A stretch of DNA of 64,000 nucleotides from CAVPMN01 sp963706425 (GTDB lineage: Bacteria; Actinomycetota; Acidimicrobiia; Acidimicrobiales; Acidimicrobilacustridaceae). The position numbers and the translations under genes were made by a program. This document shows, piece after piece, positions 46,238-54,707 of the stretch. The DNA is taken from NCBI GenBank assembly GCA_963706425.1, contig CAVPMN010000020.1, positions 620,001 through 684,000 on the forward strand, given 5' to 3'. Under the pieces are notes generated by a model that was not told the DNA's origin, did no database searches, and saw nothing but the letters and a program-made list of their open reading frames with translations. The number at the start of each line of letters is the position of its first letter. Position 1 is the first letter of the stretch.

Positions 46238-46330
46238 GTGGTCGTCATCGAACTGATCCGACGCCATCCGCTTCCAAGCGGTCCCACCGACCGCTCCGCA
46301 CGGCCCCCATCGGATCCAGGGTGGTTCAGG
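46238..46330 (+). repeat. Dispersed 90-base repeat, copy B
   Basis: Partner of 34297-34388: GTGGTCGTC at the left, ATCCAGGGTGGTTCAG at the right. It overlaps no gene and lies 44 bases after the TetR stop. Confidence 0.55.
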
Positions 46331-46410
46331 TCGCTGACCGCGACCCTGCGTCAGGCCTGCGGTCTGCCGGTAGCCGTCTCTCCTGGCGGGTGGAGCTCGA
46401 GGTGCTCGAC

Positions 46411-47274
46411 ATGCTGAAGGCAGGGATCACCGTTGGCTGCGTAGCGGCGATGATCGTGGCAGCGGTCCTCGCGGCCCGGTTGCGCCACACCCGGCGCACA
46501 CCGACGCCGCTGTCGGGGCGCGAACCCTTCGGCGAACGGCTCGCCGTCACGGTGGGCCGTACCGGCGGGATGCTCCTCGGGGCGATCCTGGCCGGTGTGC
46601 TCACGATCGGCGCCGGCGGGCGGCTCATGATGAGGGTCCTGGCCGCAACCTCGCCCGAAGATGTCCAGGGGCTGCGGACGGAGGCCGACGAGATCGTCGG
46701 TGACGTCAGCGTCAGTGGCTCACTCTTCCTGATCGTGATCGTCGGCATCGGCGCGGCTCTTGTAGGGCTGGCGCTCTTCTCGTTGTTGCGGCGCTGGCTC
46801 CCCGACCGGTCGCTGGCCGCCGGCCTGGTGGGTGTTGCCATCGGGGCCGGCCTGCTCGTGCGGCCCGTGGGCCTCCTCAACTCGACCAACAACGACTTCA
46901 CGCTGGTCACGCCGGTGGCTCTGGCCGTGGTGTTGTGCCTCGCTACCCTCGTGCTCTTCGGGGCGACCTTCGGTGCACTGGTCGACCACCTCGCGCCTCG
47001 ATGGCCCAGACCCGGATGGAGCACACGGGGGGTGGTCTCGGTCCTGCCCTTCGCCCTCCTCCTACCCTCGCCGCCCGTCTTCGTCGCAGCGGCGATCAGC
47101 GTCCTTGCGTGCACGCTCGCGCCCAGACCGCTATCCCGGGTCGAGCGGGACGACTCCCCGCGCCCTCAGGTCGACCGCGCCGACGACGGCCTCGGACGAC
47201 TCCTGGTCATCGCACTCGGTGGGCTCGGGAGCCTCTCGATCGTCATTGCCGCAGGCCAGGTTCTCGCCCTCTGA
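46411..47274 (+). CDS. Multi-pass membrane protein of unknown function
   Basis: 287 residues from ATG 46411. About seven hydrophobic helices: ITVGCVAAMIVAAVLAARLR, MLLGAILAGVLTIGAGGRLM, LFLIVIVGIGAALVGLALFS, ALAVVLCLATLVLFGATFGA and later ones. No transporter or enzyme motif is recognised. It stands alone between a TetR gene and the homocysteine methyltransferase, on the same strand. Confidence 0.7.
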   Translation: MLKAGITVGCVAAMIVAAVLAARLRHTRRTPTPLSGREPFGERLAVTVGRTGGMLLGAILAGVLTIGAGGRLMMRVLAATSPEDVQGLRTEADEIVGDVSVSGSLFLIVIVGIGAALVGLALFSLLRRWLPDRSLAAGLVGVAIGAGLLVRPVGLLNSTNNDFTLVTPVALAVVLCLATLVLFGATFGALVDHLAPRWPRPGWSTRGVVSVLPFALLLPSPPVFVAAAISVLACTLAPRPLSRVERDDSPRPQVDRADDGLGRLLVIALGGLGSLSIVIAAGQVLAL

Positions 47275-47424
47275 CGAAGACTGCCCCTCCAACGAGTGAC
47301 TGATTCGGCCTGGAGTTGACCCGGGCCAACCTCCATGGTGACCTCAGACCCATGGCACCGGCAGGTATGCCAGAGTTTGCTGCACCACCGGCGTAGGAGC
47401 CGGCGAACTGAGAGGCAGGGCACC

Positions 47425-48378
47425 GTGACCGTACGCAACCCGTTCCCCGCGGCGGAGCCTGGGATCTTCTACCTGACCGAAGGTGGTTCGGAGACCGAGG
47501 TCATGTACGGCCACGGGTTCGACTTCCCCGAGTTCGCCATGTTCACGTTGCTCGACCAGCCGGCAGCGATGGTCCGGGTGCGGGAGATGTACGAGAGCTA
47601 CCTCGATACTGCTGCACGCTACGGGTTCGCCGTACTGATGGGAGGACTCGATTACCGGGCCAGTCCGGGCTGGGCCGCCCGGGTCGGCTACTCGGCGGAG
47701 CAGCTGCGAGACGTGCAGTTTCGCTGCCTGGAGTTCCTGCGGACGATGGCGAAGCCGTATGCCTCGCAGCTACCAGCGGTGAAGGTCAGCGGCTTGGTCG
47801 GCCCCCGCGGCGACGCGTACACGGCCGACACCACCATCACGGCCGAGGAGTCCGAGGACTACCACTCCGTACAGATCGCGACGCTGGCGAGCGCCGAAGT
47901 CGACCTCGTCCAGGCCCTGACGTTCAACAATGTGCCTGAGGCTGTTGGTTTGGCCCGTGCCGCTGCACGCCACGGGCTGTCGGCGTCGATCTCCTTCATC
48001 CTCGACGGCCCGGAGCGGCTCGCTGCAGGACCCACTCTCCGGGAGGCTATCGAGGCGGTCGACGAGCTCACGGGCGACGAGCGCCCCGCCTTCTACGGGG
48101 TGAACTGCGTGCATCCTTCCGAGTTCGCGGGCGCTCTGGAGAACGCCGATTGGTTCCGCCGCGTGCGCTGCCTCCGTCCCAACGCCGTCATGGCCGACAA
48201 AGTCGCGCTCTGCTCTCTGGGCCACCTCGAGGCCGGCGACCCGGTGGCCCTCGGCGCCACCATGGGGGATCTCTCCCGCCAGCACCCACACCTCGACATC
48301 TGGGGCGGTTGCTGTGGCACATGGGACACCCACCTCGAGCAGATCGCACGCAACATCACCAGCTCGTCCGCGTTGTGA
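47425..48378 (+). CDS. Homocysteine S-methyltransferase family protein
   Basis: 317 residues from GTG 47425 (MTVRNPFPAAEPGIFYLTEG). Zinc-binding Cys are in FYGVNCVHPSEF (around residue 225) and WGGCCGTWDTH (around 294), the three-Cys signature of the MmuM/BHMT/MetH-N fold. Such enzymes transfer a methyl group from S-methylmethionine, betaine or a similar donor to homocysteine. It lacks the B12-binding modules of MetH. No partner gene is adjacent. Confidence 0.85.
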   Translation: MTVRNPFPAAEPGIFYLTEGGSETEVMYGHGFDFPEFAMFTLLDQPAAMVRVREMYESYLDTAARYGFAVLMGGLDYRASPGWAARVGYSAEQLRDVQFRCLEFLRTMAKPYASQLPAVKVSGLVGPRGDAYTADTTITAEESEDYHSVQIATLASAEVDLVQALTFNNVPEAVGLARAAARHGLSASISFILDGPERLAAGPTLREAIEAVDELTGDERPAFYGVNCVHPSEFAGALENADWFRRVRCLRPNAVMADKVALCSLGHLEAGDPVALGATMGDLSRQHPHLDIWGGCCGTWDTHLEQIARNITSSSAL

Positions 48379-48673
48379 CCGGGGGGCCGTAGTCGTCGGG
48401 GCTGACCGAATCCGTCCAGAGCCGCAGCGGCCGGTCGGGTCTACTCGATGAAGGCATGCTCGATTGGCGGTGTTGTTCCTTCACGACTCGGCCTCGCATC
48501 TACGCCCACGGGTGGCGGACTGACCCGAAACGCCGGTAATGGGACGTGTTCACGCGGCGTGTCTCGTCGCGAAAAGCGCCATCTGGTTTTGAAAGTAGAG
48601 ACGAACATGCCCGAGCGACCGGACACGCGAAGTCGCCCCTGAACAGGCGAAACGTTGTATTCCTGAGAACGGG
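48379..48673. other. Interval upstream of tRNA-Val, nothing seen
   Basis: 295 bases between the homocysteine methyltransferase and the 3' end of tRNA-Val. No gene, repeat or clear terminator is supported. If islands integrated at this tRNA, their tRNA-proximal end would be here, but no integrase is present. Confidence 0.4.
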
Positions 48674-48747
48674 TGGGCGCTGAGGGACTCGAACCCCCGA
48701 CCCCCTCCTTGTAAGGGAGGTGCTCTAGCCAGCTGAGCTAAGCGCCC
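48674..48747 (-). tRNA. tRNA-Val (anticodon TAC)
   Basis: Folds on the minus strand: acceptor GGGCGCT/AGCGCCC, D-arm TTAGCTCAGCTGGCTAGAGC, anticodon stem CCTCC/GGAGG with loop CTTACAA (anticodon TAC), T-arm GGGGGTTCGAGTCCCTC wait-free, discriminator A. CCA is not encoded. This is the intact parent of four degenerate copies to its left (3' side). Confidence 0.92.
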
Positions 48748-48813
48748 GAAGACGCGCGAGAGTACCGGCCCTCACTCGTCAGGCCATACGCGCGCTCGGC
48801 TCGCTGGCCGCCG

Positions 48814-49173
48814 CTACACGCCGAGGGTGTCGATCGCCCCGGCGAAGCTGGCGACGGTGTCGACCATCGCCTGGCCGGTCTGGAACCTCGTCACCGTGAG
48901 CGACGAGACCACCATCGAGGCCTGTTGCTGCAGCGCACGGAACTCGTTCGTGCTCATGAACGCCTCGATCTGCTGCTGCGTGCCACGGATCAGGATGCAC
49001 CCGAGCAGGTGGGCGGCGTTCGACTCGAATCCGAGGGTGTCGTAGCCCTCGATCTGGCCGTTGGCCTGCGCCTTGCCGTAGAAGTCGAGGGCATCAGCCC
49101 AAACCTCCAGCGCCTTGCGCTCCCGACCGATCGCCACCCGGTCCCAAGCAATCATGCACCCGTAGTCGGCCAT
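48814..49173 (-). CDS. Conserved hypothetical protein
   Basis: 119 residues from ATG 49173 (MADYGCMIAWDRVAIGRERK). Contains GYDTLGFESNAAHLLGCILI and IEAFMSTNEFRALQQQASMV, a dimeric ferredoxin-like (ABM-type) appearance; no catalytic residue recognised. It is the last gene in a leftward run of four (Coq4-like, ABM-like, PPOX-like, this), 141 bases after the PPOX gene. Confidence 0.65.
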   Translation of the reverse strand: MADYGCMIAWDRVAIGRERKALEVWADALDFYGKAQANGQIEGYDTLGFESNAAHLLGCILIRGTQQQIEAFMSTNEFRALQQQASMVVSSLTVTRFQTGQAMVDTVASFAGAIDTLGV

Positions 49174-49314
49174 TTCGGACCCCCTTCGTCACCGGACTCG
49201 CCGGGCGACGAGCCCCACCCACCGTTGTCGCGCCGATCGGCCTTCGCGTCGACCGCTATCTCGCACGGCGCTGCCGCACGCGCCAGTCGTGAGCCGCATG
49301 CCGGTGGCAGGCGG

Positions 49315-49941
49315 TCAAAAGAGAGGGATGGAGGGCGCGCTCGGGTTGCCGGCGTCTCGCGCGGGGTCGTGCTCCGGCAGGTAGCCCTCGAACCAGGGGT
49401 CGAGCTTCCAGTCGGGCACCGGGGGCTCGGCCGTCGCCGAGGGCACGAAGGGCGAACGCTCGACCAGCTCGTAGTGATGGACGTAGCGGCGACAGTTCGC
49501 GAACACCGCCGTCGCTCGCACCCGTACCACCAACTGGGCGCCCGGGTAGTGGTCGATGAGGGGATCGTCCGGGTCGACGCTGGCCACACCGTTGAACCGC
49601 AGGCGCGTGCCGCGCTCGAAGTCGATGAACAGAAGACCGACGTTGGGGTTCACGGCGACGTTGCCCGTCGACAGGAACATGCCGTTGCCGTCGTAGACCG
49701 GAAAGGCGATGGTCGACTCGTCGAGCACACGTACGAATCCCGGTTCGCCACCCTTGTACGAGCACTGCGGCATGCCGTCGGCGTCGGCGGTGGCCAGGAA
49801 GAACATGTCGCGCGACTCGATGAACGTGCGATGGGCGTCGCTGATGCGATCGCTGGTCGACTCGTCGAGTCGGTCGGCCAGCCGTCGGGTGTCGAAGCGG
49901 TCCTGCATCGCTCGCTGACCGTCGTGGTAGTGCTGGCCCAT
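49315..49941 (-). CDS. Pyridoxamine 5'-phosphate oxidase-fold (PPOX) flavin- or F420-binding protein
   Basis: 208 residues from ATG 49941. The split-barrel fold is seen in MFFLATADADGMPQCSYKGG, TIAFPVYDGNGMFLSTGNVA, VNPNVGLLFIDFERGTRLRF and AQLVVRVRATAVFANCRRYV. The family binds FMN or F420 and includes oxidases and reductases of small molecules; the substrate is not known. It follows the ABM-like gene by nine bases, indicating one operon. Confidence 0.8.
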   Translation of the reverse strand: MGQHYHDGQRAMQDRFDTRRLADRLDESTSDRISDAHRTFIESRDMFFLATADADGMPQCSYKGGEPGFVRVLDESTIAFPVYDGNGMFLSTGNVAVNPNVGLLFIDFERGTRLRFNGVASVDPDDPLIDHYPGAQLVVRVRATAVFANCRRYVHHYELVERSPFVPSATAEPPVPDWKLDPWFEGYLPEHDPARDAGNPSAPSIPLF

Positions 49942-49950
49942 CGAGGCCTC

Positions 49951-50295
49951 CTAACCGGTGCGCAGGTTGCCGGTGATGCCCGTGTGGTAGAGCTCGTCGT
50001 AGTGGGTCCACTCCGGCTCGCCCTCGACCAGCGAGCGGAGCTTCTCCGCCCAGCGCGCCGTCTCTTCCCGGTTGTTGTTCCGCTCGGCTTCCTCAGCGGG
50101 CGTGAGGTCGCCGTCGACCTCGGCGAACTCGGCGACGATGAGGTAGTCGCCGGGCGCGTCGCGGTCGGCGAGCAGGCGGGTGCCGATGTAGCCCATCACC
50201 TCGGTGGTCGCCTGGGCAGCGTCCCACTCGGCCAGCAGGTCCAGCAGGGCCTCCGGGTCGTCGCACCGCACCCTGATGCCTTGGCAGAACCTCAT
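49951..50295 (-). CDS. Small ABM-like (dimeric alpha-beta barrel) protein
   Basis: 114 residues from ATG 50295, which overlaps the stop of the Coq4-like gene (ATGA). MRFCQGIRVRCDDPEALLDL and GDYLIVAEFAEVDGDLTPAE suggest the antibiotic-biosynthesis-monooxygenase fold. No catalytic residue can be named. Translationally coupled to Coq4-like upstream and PPOX downstream. Confidence 0.68.
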   Translation of the reverse strand: MRFCQGIRVRCDDPEALLDLLAEWDAAQATTEVMGYIGTRLLADRDAPGDYLIVAEFAEVDGDLTPAEEAERNNNREETARWAEKLRSLVEGEPEWTHYDELYHTGITGNLRTG

Positions 50296-51288
50296 CGCGC
50301 CACCTCTCCTTCGTCGATCGATGCTGCGTACTCCCGCTGAATCCGAGACATGCCTTCGGGGTCGAACGCGCCGGGCGAGCCGGCCGCCAAGGCCTCCTCC
50401 GCCTTGGGATCGAAACCGAGCTCGTCGCGCACCTCCTCTATGGGGCGCGAGGCGAAGTCGTGGTAGTCGACTTCGAGCAGATCGACACCCAACCGGTCGC
50501 ACAAGCTCTGTCCACGCCGCAGCGCGTCGGCGAGACGAACATGCATCTCGACTCGGTCGAGTCGTCGCTCGCGCAGGTCAGATGTGAAGAAGCCGGCATC
50601 GGCCACATAGCCCGTCTCGAACAGCCCGATGAGCGTCGCCAGCCACGCGAAGCCCTTCGGATCGGGATCGGCCCGCCCGATGAGCGCGAACACCTCGAGC
50701 TCGCCGTCGAGGTTGGTGCCGTAGTCGGCGAGCACGTGCACGAAATCGTGCTGCGCGAGATAGGCCGAGGCACCCCCGACCGAGCCGGGCAGCCCGAAGC
50801 CACGCCCGCGATACATGTCCCACACCCCTCGCCCGAGCGTGCCCACCGGCAGATCGGCGAAACCCATCCAGCGTTCGGCCAACGCCTCGTCGACGACCCC
50901 TGCGGCGAGCTGGTGCTCGAGCTTCACGGTGGTCTTCAACTGATCCATCCGCGCGCGTTCCCAGTGCTCGGCGAACCCGCTGCGGTGCAGGTCGAGCCAG
51001 GCCAGGCCAAAGGCGCCCTGGGCGTAGCGCCGAGCGATGCGAACGAACCGGTCGTCGACGTCGAGCGCCTTGGCGTAGACCTCGACGCGGCGGGCCACGG
51101 CGGGTGGGATCGGCCGCAGCACCAACTCGCCGAGCACCATGTGGTGCACGATCCGCTGGCGGAACTCCACCGACCGCGGGGCGAGGGCCCTGGCGAGGTC
51201 ATCGGGGCCGAGAGGCTCGAGTGCGTCGAGCTCGACCTTCGGTGCCCATCAGCGCCGTGAGCACCGACCCGAGCAGGCTCACCTGCAC
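50292..51288 (-). CDS. Coq4-family protein, probable frame change near the start
   Basis: About 332 residues from GTG 51288 (preceded by GGAGGGC), with a frame change near 51245 (VLTALMGTE to VELDALEPLG); the uninterrupted part starts at 51170. The Coq4 zinc motif is seen in LAQHDFVHVLADYGTNLDGE, followed by LEVFALIGRADPDPKGFAWL. Coq4 scaffolds and catalyses a decarboxylation-hydroxylation step in ubiquinone synthesis in eukaryotes and proteobacteria. Actinobacteria normally make menaquinone, so here it may act on another polar lipid or be of broader function. It heads a tight operon with ABM-like and PPOX genes. Confidence 0.75.
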
Positions 51289-51492
51289 CGGGGTGAGCCC
51301 TCCGTCAGGCTGCGACGGCTGTGGCGACACCCCTGGCGATCAGCGATGCTTCGTCGGCTGGAACGGCAGCACCGTCCACACACGTCGTCTGCACGGCATC
51401 CCTCGCTGGTCCGTGACCTGCGGGCCGAGCATAGGCCTCTGTGGGCGACCAGGGTCGGGAGACGCGCTCGGCGCGAATCCAGAACCCGTCGG

Positions 51493-52005
51493 TCACCAGT
51501 CGGTGAGCGGAAGCGGCGCTGCTTGAGGCGAGGCGGACGAGCGGGCGAGCGCCACCAGTGCAGTGGCGGTTTCGGGCTGCAGCTCGGGGAGGGCGTCGGG
51601 GCGGAACCAACGGACGTGTTCGATCTCCGGTGAGCGGGGACGAACCGACTCGAGCTCCGAGAGCTCGACCGGTCGAGCCCGGTAGATCACGTCGATGCGG
51701 CGCAGCTTCGACTCGACCACCACGGCCGGCTCCCCCACCAGCTCGATGGTGAGCCCGACCTCCTCTTTGATCTCGCGCTTCGCCGCGGTGGCCGGATCCT
51801 CACCCCGTTCGAGTAAGCCGCCCGGGATGCCCCAATTGCTGCGATAGATGTGCTTGACGAGCAGCACCGCGCCGTCGGGCCGTTCGATCAGGCAGATCGA
51901 GCCCACTGTGAACGACGGCGACAGCCACCGCACCACCCGCCGACGGACACCTCGGGGGATGTAGCGCCAGCCCTTCAGGACGAGGCGATAAGCGGCGCTG
52001 CGCAT
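51493..52005 (-). CDS. Nudix hydrolase
   Basis: 170 residues from ATG 52005 (MRSAAYRLVLKGWRYIPRGV). The complete Nudix box is GLLERGEDPATAAKREIKEE followed by VGL, with the ICLIERPDGAVLLVKHIYRS strand before it. These enzymes hydrolyse nucleoside-diphosphate-linked compounds. It follows the IMPase-like gene by 37 bases on the same strand. 51289-51492 is without a gene. Confidence 0.88.
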   Translation of the reverse strand: MRSAAYRLVLKGWRYIPRGVRRRVVRWLSPSFTVGSICLIERPDGAVLLVKHIYRSNWGIPGGLLERGEDPATAAKREIKEEVGLTIELVGEPAVVVESKLRRIDVIYRARPVELSELESVRPRSPEIEHVRWFRPDALPELQPETATALVALARSSASPQAAPLPLTDW

Positions 52006-52042
52006 TCCTCCAGGGTAGGGGGAGCGCCCGACAGCACGGCGA

Positions 52043-52831
52043 TCATTCCGGATGGTCGAATGCGGCGCGGGCGACCACCAGCCCGTCGAGCAGCTCAGTC
52101 GTCGCCGCGGCCACCGGTGTGCGTCGAGCGGCATGATCGAGCACGACGAGGTCGCGTCCGGTCAGGTCGACCACGGCTGCGCCCGCCTCCTGACAGACCA
52201 ACATGCCGCCGAGGTAGTCCCACGGGCCGTGCGCGTCGCGGCTGCAGTCGATGTAGCCGTCGACCCGACCGATGGCCACCGCGCAGAGGTCGAGCGCGGC
52301 GGCACCGAGCGCCCGATACTGGTTCCAGCCGAGGTAGTGCGGCGGATAGCCCGACAGTGCCACCAGCGCCCGCTTCGGCTCGCGCACCTCGCTCGGCGTC
52401 ACCGCCACGCCGTTGCAGCGCGCTCCCCCGCCACGGATGGCCTCGAAGCGCTCGCCCGACGCCAGGTTGATCACGAGCGCCACCCGGGCTCCGTCGCTGT
52501 CGACCGCGCAGAGGCTGGTGGCATACCAGGGGATGCCCCGCGACGCGTTGGTGGATCCGTCGACCGGATCGACCACCACGACGATGTCGGAGTCGGGTCG
52601 GTGCAGGCCCGATTCCTCGCTCAGCACGCCGAGTCCTGCCCGCTCGAACACGGCCAGCGCGGCGGCGTCGGCCGCCAGGTCGCTGCGGTACTGCCCGGCT
52701 CGGGTGCCGGCCAGTCCCCAGTCGTCGAGCGTGCCCAGCGCACCCCTGATCGCCTCGGCCGCCTCGTCGAGCACACCGAGCAGGTCGTCGTCGCGCACGG
52801 CGGCCGACGGTAGCCGCCCGGCCTGCGGCAT
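52043..52831 (-). CDS. Inositol monophosphatase family protein
   Basis: 262 residues from ATG 52831; GTG 52798 is a shorter option. Metal-binding signature: Glu in GLGVLSEESGL, VVVDPVDGSTNASRGIPWYA (DPxDGT-like, with Ser for Thr) and WDYLGGMLVCQEAGAAVVDL for the C-terminal Asp. The family dephosphorylates inositol phosphate, fructose bisphosphate, histidinol phosphate or PAP; the motif does not decide. Divergent from the gene at 52872. Confidence 0.85.
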   Translation of the reverse strand: MPQAGRLPSAAVRDDDLLGVLDEAAEAIRGALGTLDDWGLAGTRAGQYRSDLAADAAALAVFERAGLGVLSEESGLHRPDSDIVVVVDPVDGSTNASRGIPWYATSLCAVDSDGARVALVINLASGERFEAIRGGGARCNGVAVTPSEVREPKRALVALSGYPPHYLGWNQYRALGAAALDLCAVAIGRVDGYIDCSRDAHGPWDYLGGMLVCQEAGAAVVDLTGRDLVVLDHAARRTPVAAATTELLDGLVVARAAFDHPE

Positions 52832-52871
52832 GGCAGGCTTACGGGGTTCCCGACCGCAGGAGCGTTTCTCT

Positions 52872-53435
52872 TTGGCCGTCATCGACGTCGCCGGCTTCGT
52901 CGCCGACCTCAAGGACCACGCGGTCGACCACCAGTTCCATGTCCACGACGAGCGCCATTTCGTCGAGACCTACTCGTTGCGTCAGACGTGGGAGGTCGAC
53001 CTCCATCCGGAGGAGGCATGCGGCGGACCGCTCGATCTGCATCTCGCGCTCGAGGTCGATCCCCGGGTGCTGCTCGGCTTCGAAGACCGCATGATCGAGA
53101 TGCCCGAAGGGTCCGAGCCCATCGAGGGGTTCGCGTTCCCGCTGGTGTTCACCTGGGTGCTGCCGCCGCTGCCGAAGGGGCCCGACCTGCTCGTGCTGGC
53201 CACCGATCTGGCGGGCATCGGCGGCACGCTCGTGCCACTCGAGGTGTCGGCCATCGACTCGTTCGCTTCGGTGACCGATGCCCCCGAGCGCAGCCTCACC
53301 ATCGTGGCTCGCATCGAAGTGGGCCTCGATCGCATCTTCCTCGGGCAGGAGCAGATGTGCGATGTGCTCGACCGGTGCCACGAGGTGAGCATGTTCCTGC
53401 TCGACCGCGCGCCGGCGTGGCTCGACGAGATCTGA
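52872..53435 (+). CDS. Conserved protein of unknown function
   Basis: 187 residues from the TTG at 52872, chosen because AGGAG lies 10 bases upstream; ATG 52830 has no ribosome site. No family is recognised. Contains FVADLKDHAVDHQFHVHDER, WEVDLHPEEACGGPLDLHLA and VARIEVGLDRIFLGQEQMCD; it looks soluble and mixed alpha/beta. The next gene starts five bases after its stop, so the two are an operon. Confidence 0.65.
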   Translation: MAVIDVAGFVADLKDHAVDHQFHVHDERHFVETYSLRQTWEVDLHPEEACGGPLDLHLALEVDPRVLLGFEDRMIEMPEGSEPIEGFAFPLVFTWVLPPLPKGPDLLVLATDLAGIGGTLVPLEVSAIDSFASVTDAPERSLTIVARIEVGLDRIFLGQEQMCDVLDRCHEVSMFLLDRAPAWLDEI

Positions 53436-53440
53436 TCGAC

Positions 53441-53932
53441 GTGCCCAAGGCCCAACCCGAGCTCGTCGAGTTCACCCTGACCGATCGCACGGCGTTGACC
53501 GAGACCGTCGAGCGCCTGGCTGCCGATCGCGACGGATGGATCAACCTGCAGCCGGTGCCCGACGACGACGAGGACGAGCTCGTCGAACGCCGCGGCAGGG
53601 CGGGCGTGTTCGCCCTGTTCTCGGGCCGCGGACCCGAGCTGCCGATCGGCACCTGGGTGCCGGGAGAGGTGACCCGCAAGGGCGTGGGAGCCGACTCGGT
53701 GGGCCTGCAGCACGCCGGCGGGCCCAAAGTCCGCTTCGTGCTGGCCGACGCGGGGGTGCCCATCCCGAACGGGTGGCGGCTGCGGGCCGACCATCCCAAA
53801 CGTGGTTTGGTCGTCGAGCCGCCGCCCGGCACGTCCGCCGTCGAAGAGCTCGACTGGCTGTTGAGGGCTGCGGTCGCGCTGGCCCCCGAGGCGCAGCGGT
53901 TGCACTGGGTGGCCCTCGTCTACCGACGCTGA
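53441..53932 (+). CDS. Conserved protein of unknown function
   Basis: 163 residues from GTG 53441. Contains EFTLTDRTALTETVERLAAD, RDGWINLQPVPDDDEDELVE and VPIPNGWRLRADHPKRGLVV. No catalytic motif. Co-transcribed with the upstream gene and ending 60 bases before the phosphoribosyltransferase. Confidence 0.65.
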   Translation: MPKAQPELVEFTLTDRTALTETVERLAADRDGWINLQPVPDDDEDELVERRGRAGVFALFSGRGPELPIGTWVPGEVTRKGVGADSVGLQHAGGPKVRFVLADAGVPIPNGWRLRADHPKRGLVVEPPPGTSAVEELDWLLRAAVALAPEAQRLHWVALVYRR

Positions 53933-53992
53933 CCGCCATCGCGCGGTCGTCCGGCCCTTGTGGCCCGTCGCCGGGCTGCGGATGATGCTCAC

Positions 53993-54643
53993 GTGACATT
54001 CGTCGATCGACGTGAGGCTGGCCGCCTGTTGGCCGAACGCCTGCAGGACGTGGCGGCCGACGACGTGGTGGTGCTCGGGCTGCCGCGGGGTGGCGTGCCG
54101 GTGGCGTTCGAGGTGGCCCAGGGGTTACACGCCCCGCTCGACGTGATCGTCGTGCGCAAGGTCGGCGTGCCGGGTCAGCCCGAGTTGGCGATGGGCGCCA
54201 TCGGCGAGGACGGCGTCCGTGTGGTCAGCCCCGAGGTGGTGCGCCTGGCCGGCGTCTCCGAGGCCGCGTTCACCGCCGTGGAGGCACGCGAGCGCGACGA
54301 GCTCGATCGGCGGGCGGCGCGGTTCCGGTCGCATCGGCCCCGCATCGACCTCACCGGACGTACCGCGCTGGTGGTGGACGACGGCTTGGCCACCGGCTCC
54401 ACCGCGCGTGCGGCGTGCCAGGTGGCCCGGGCCCACGGTGCGGCTCGCGTGATCCTCGCCGTGCCGGTGGCGCCCGCCGGAGCGGTCGATGCCTTCACCG
54501 GCGACGCCGATCAGGTCATCGTGCTCGAGTCGCCCCGGCGGTTCCACGCCGTCGGTCAGTTCTACGACGACTTCGGCCAGACCTCCGACGACGAGGTGGT
54601 CGACCTGCTGGCTCGTTCGACCGGGCCACCACCCGGGTCGTGA
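53993..54643 (+). CDS. Phosphoribosyltransferase
   Basis: 216 residues from GTG 53993 (MTFVDRREAGRLLAERLQDV). PRPP-binding loop ALVVDDGLATGSTARAACQV, with VVLGLPRGGVPVAFEVA and VVRKVGVPGQPELAMGAIGE earlier. This is the stand-alone PRTase type often found with dienelactone hydrolase or erythromycin-esterase domains in stress loci; the base substrate is unknown. Confidence 0.85.
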   Translation: MTFVDRREAGRLLAERLQDVAADDVVVLGLPRGGVPVAFEVAQGLHAPLDVIVVRKVGVPGQPELAMGAIGEDGVRVVSPEVVRLAGVSEAAFTAVEARERDELDRRAARFRSHRPRIDLTGRTALVVDDGLATGSTARAACQVARAHGAARVILAVPVAPAGAVDAFTGDADQVIVLESPRRFHAVGQFYDDFGQTSDDEVVDLLARSTGPPPGS

Positions 54644-54707
54644 GTCCAGCGGCGACCAGGGACCTCTGGCCCTTCCCGTTCGCTTCGATCCGTGGCTTGC
54701 TGGAGGT

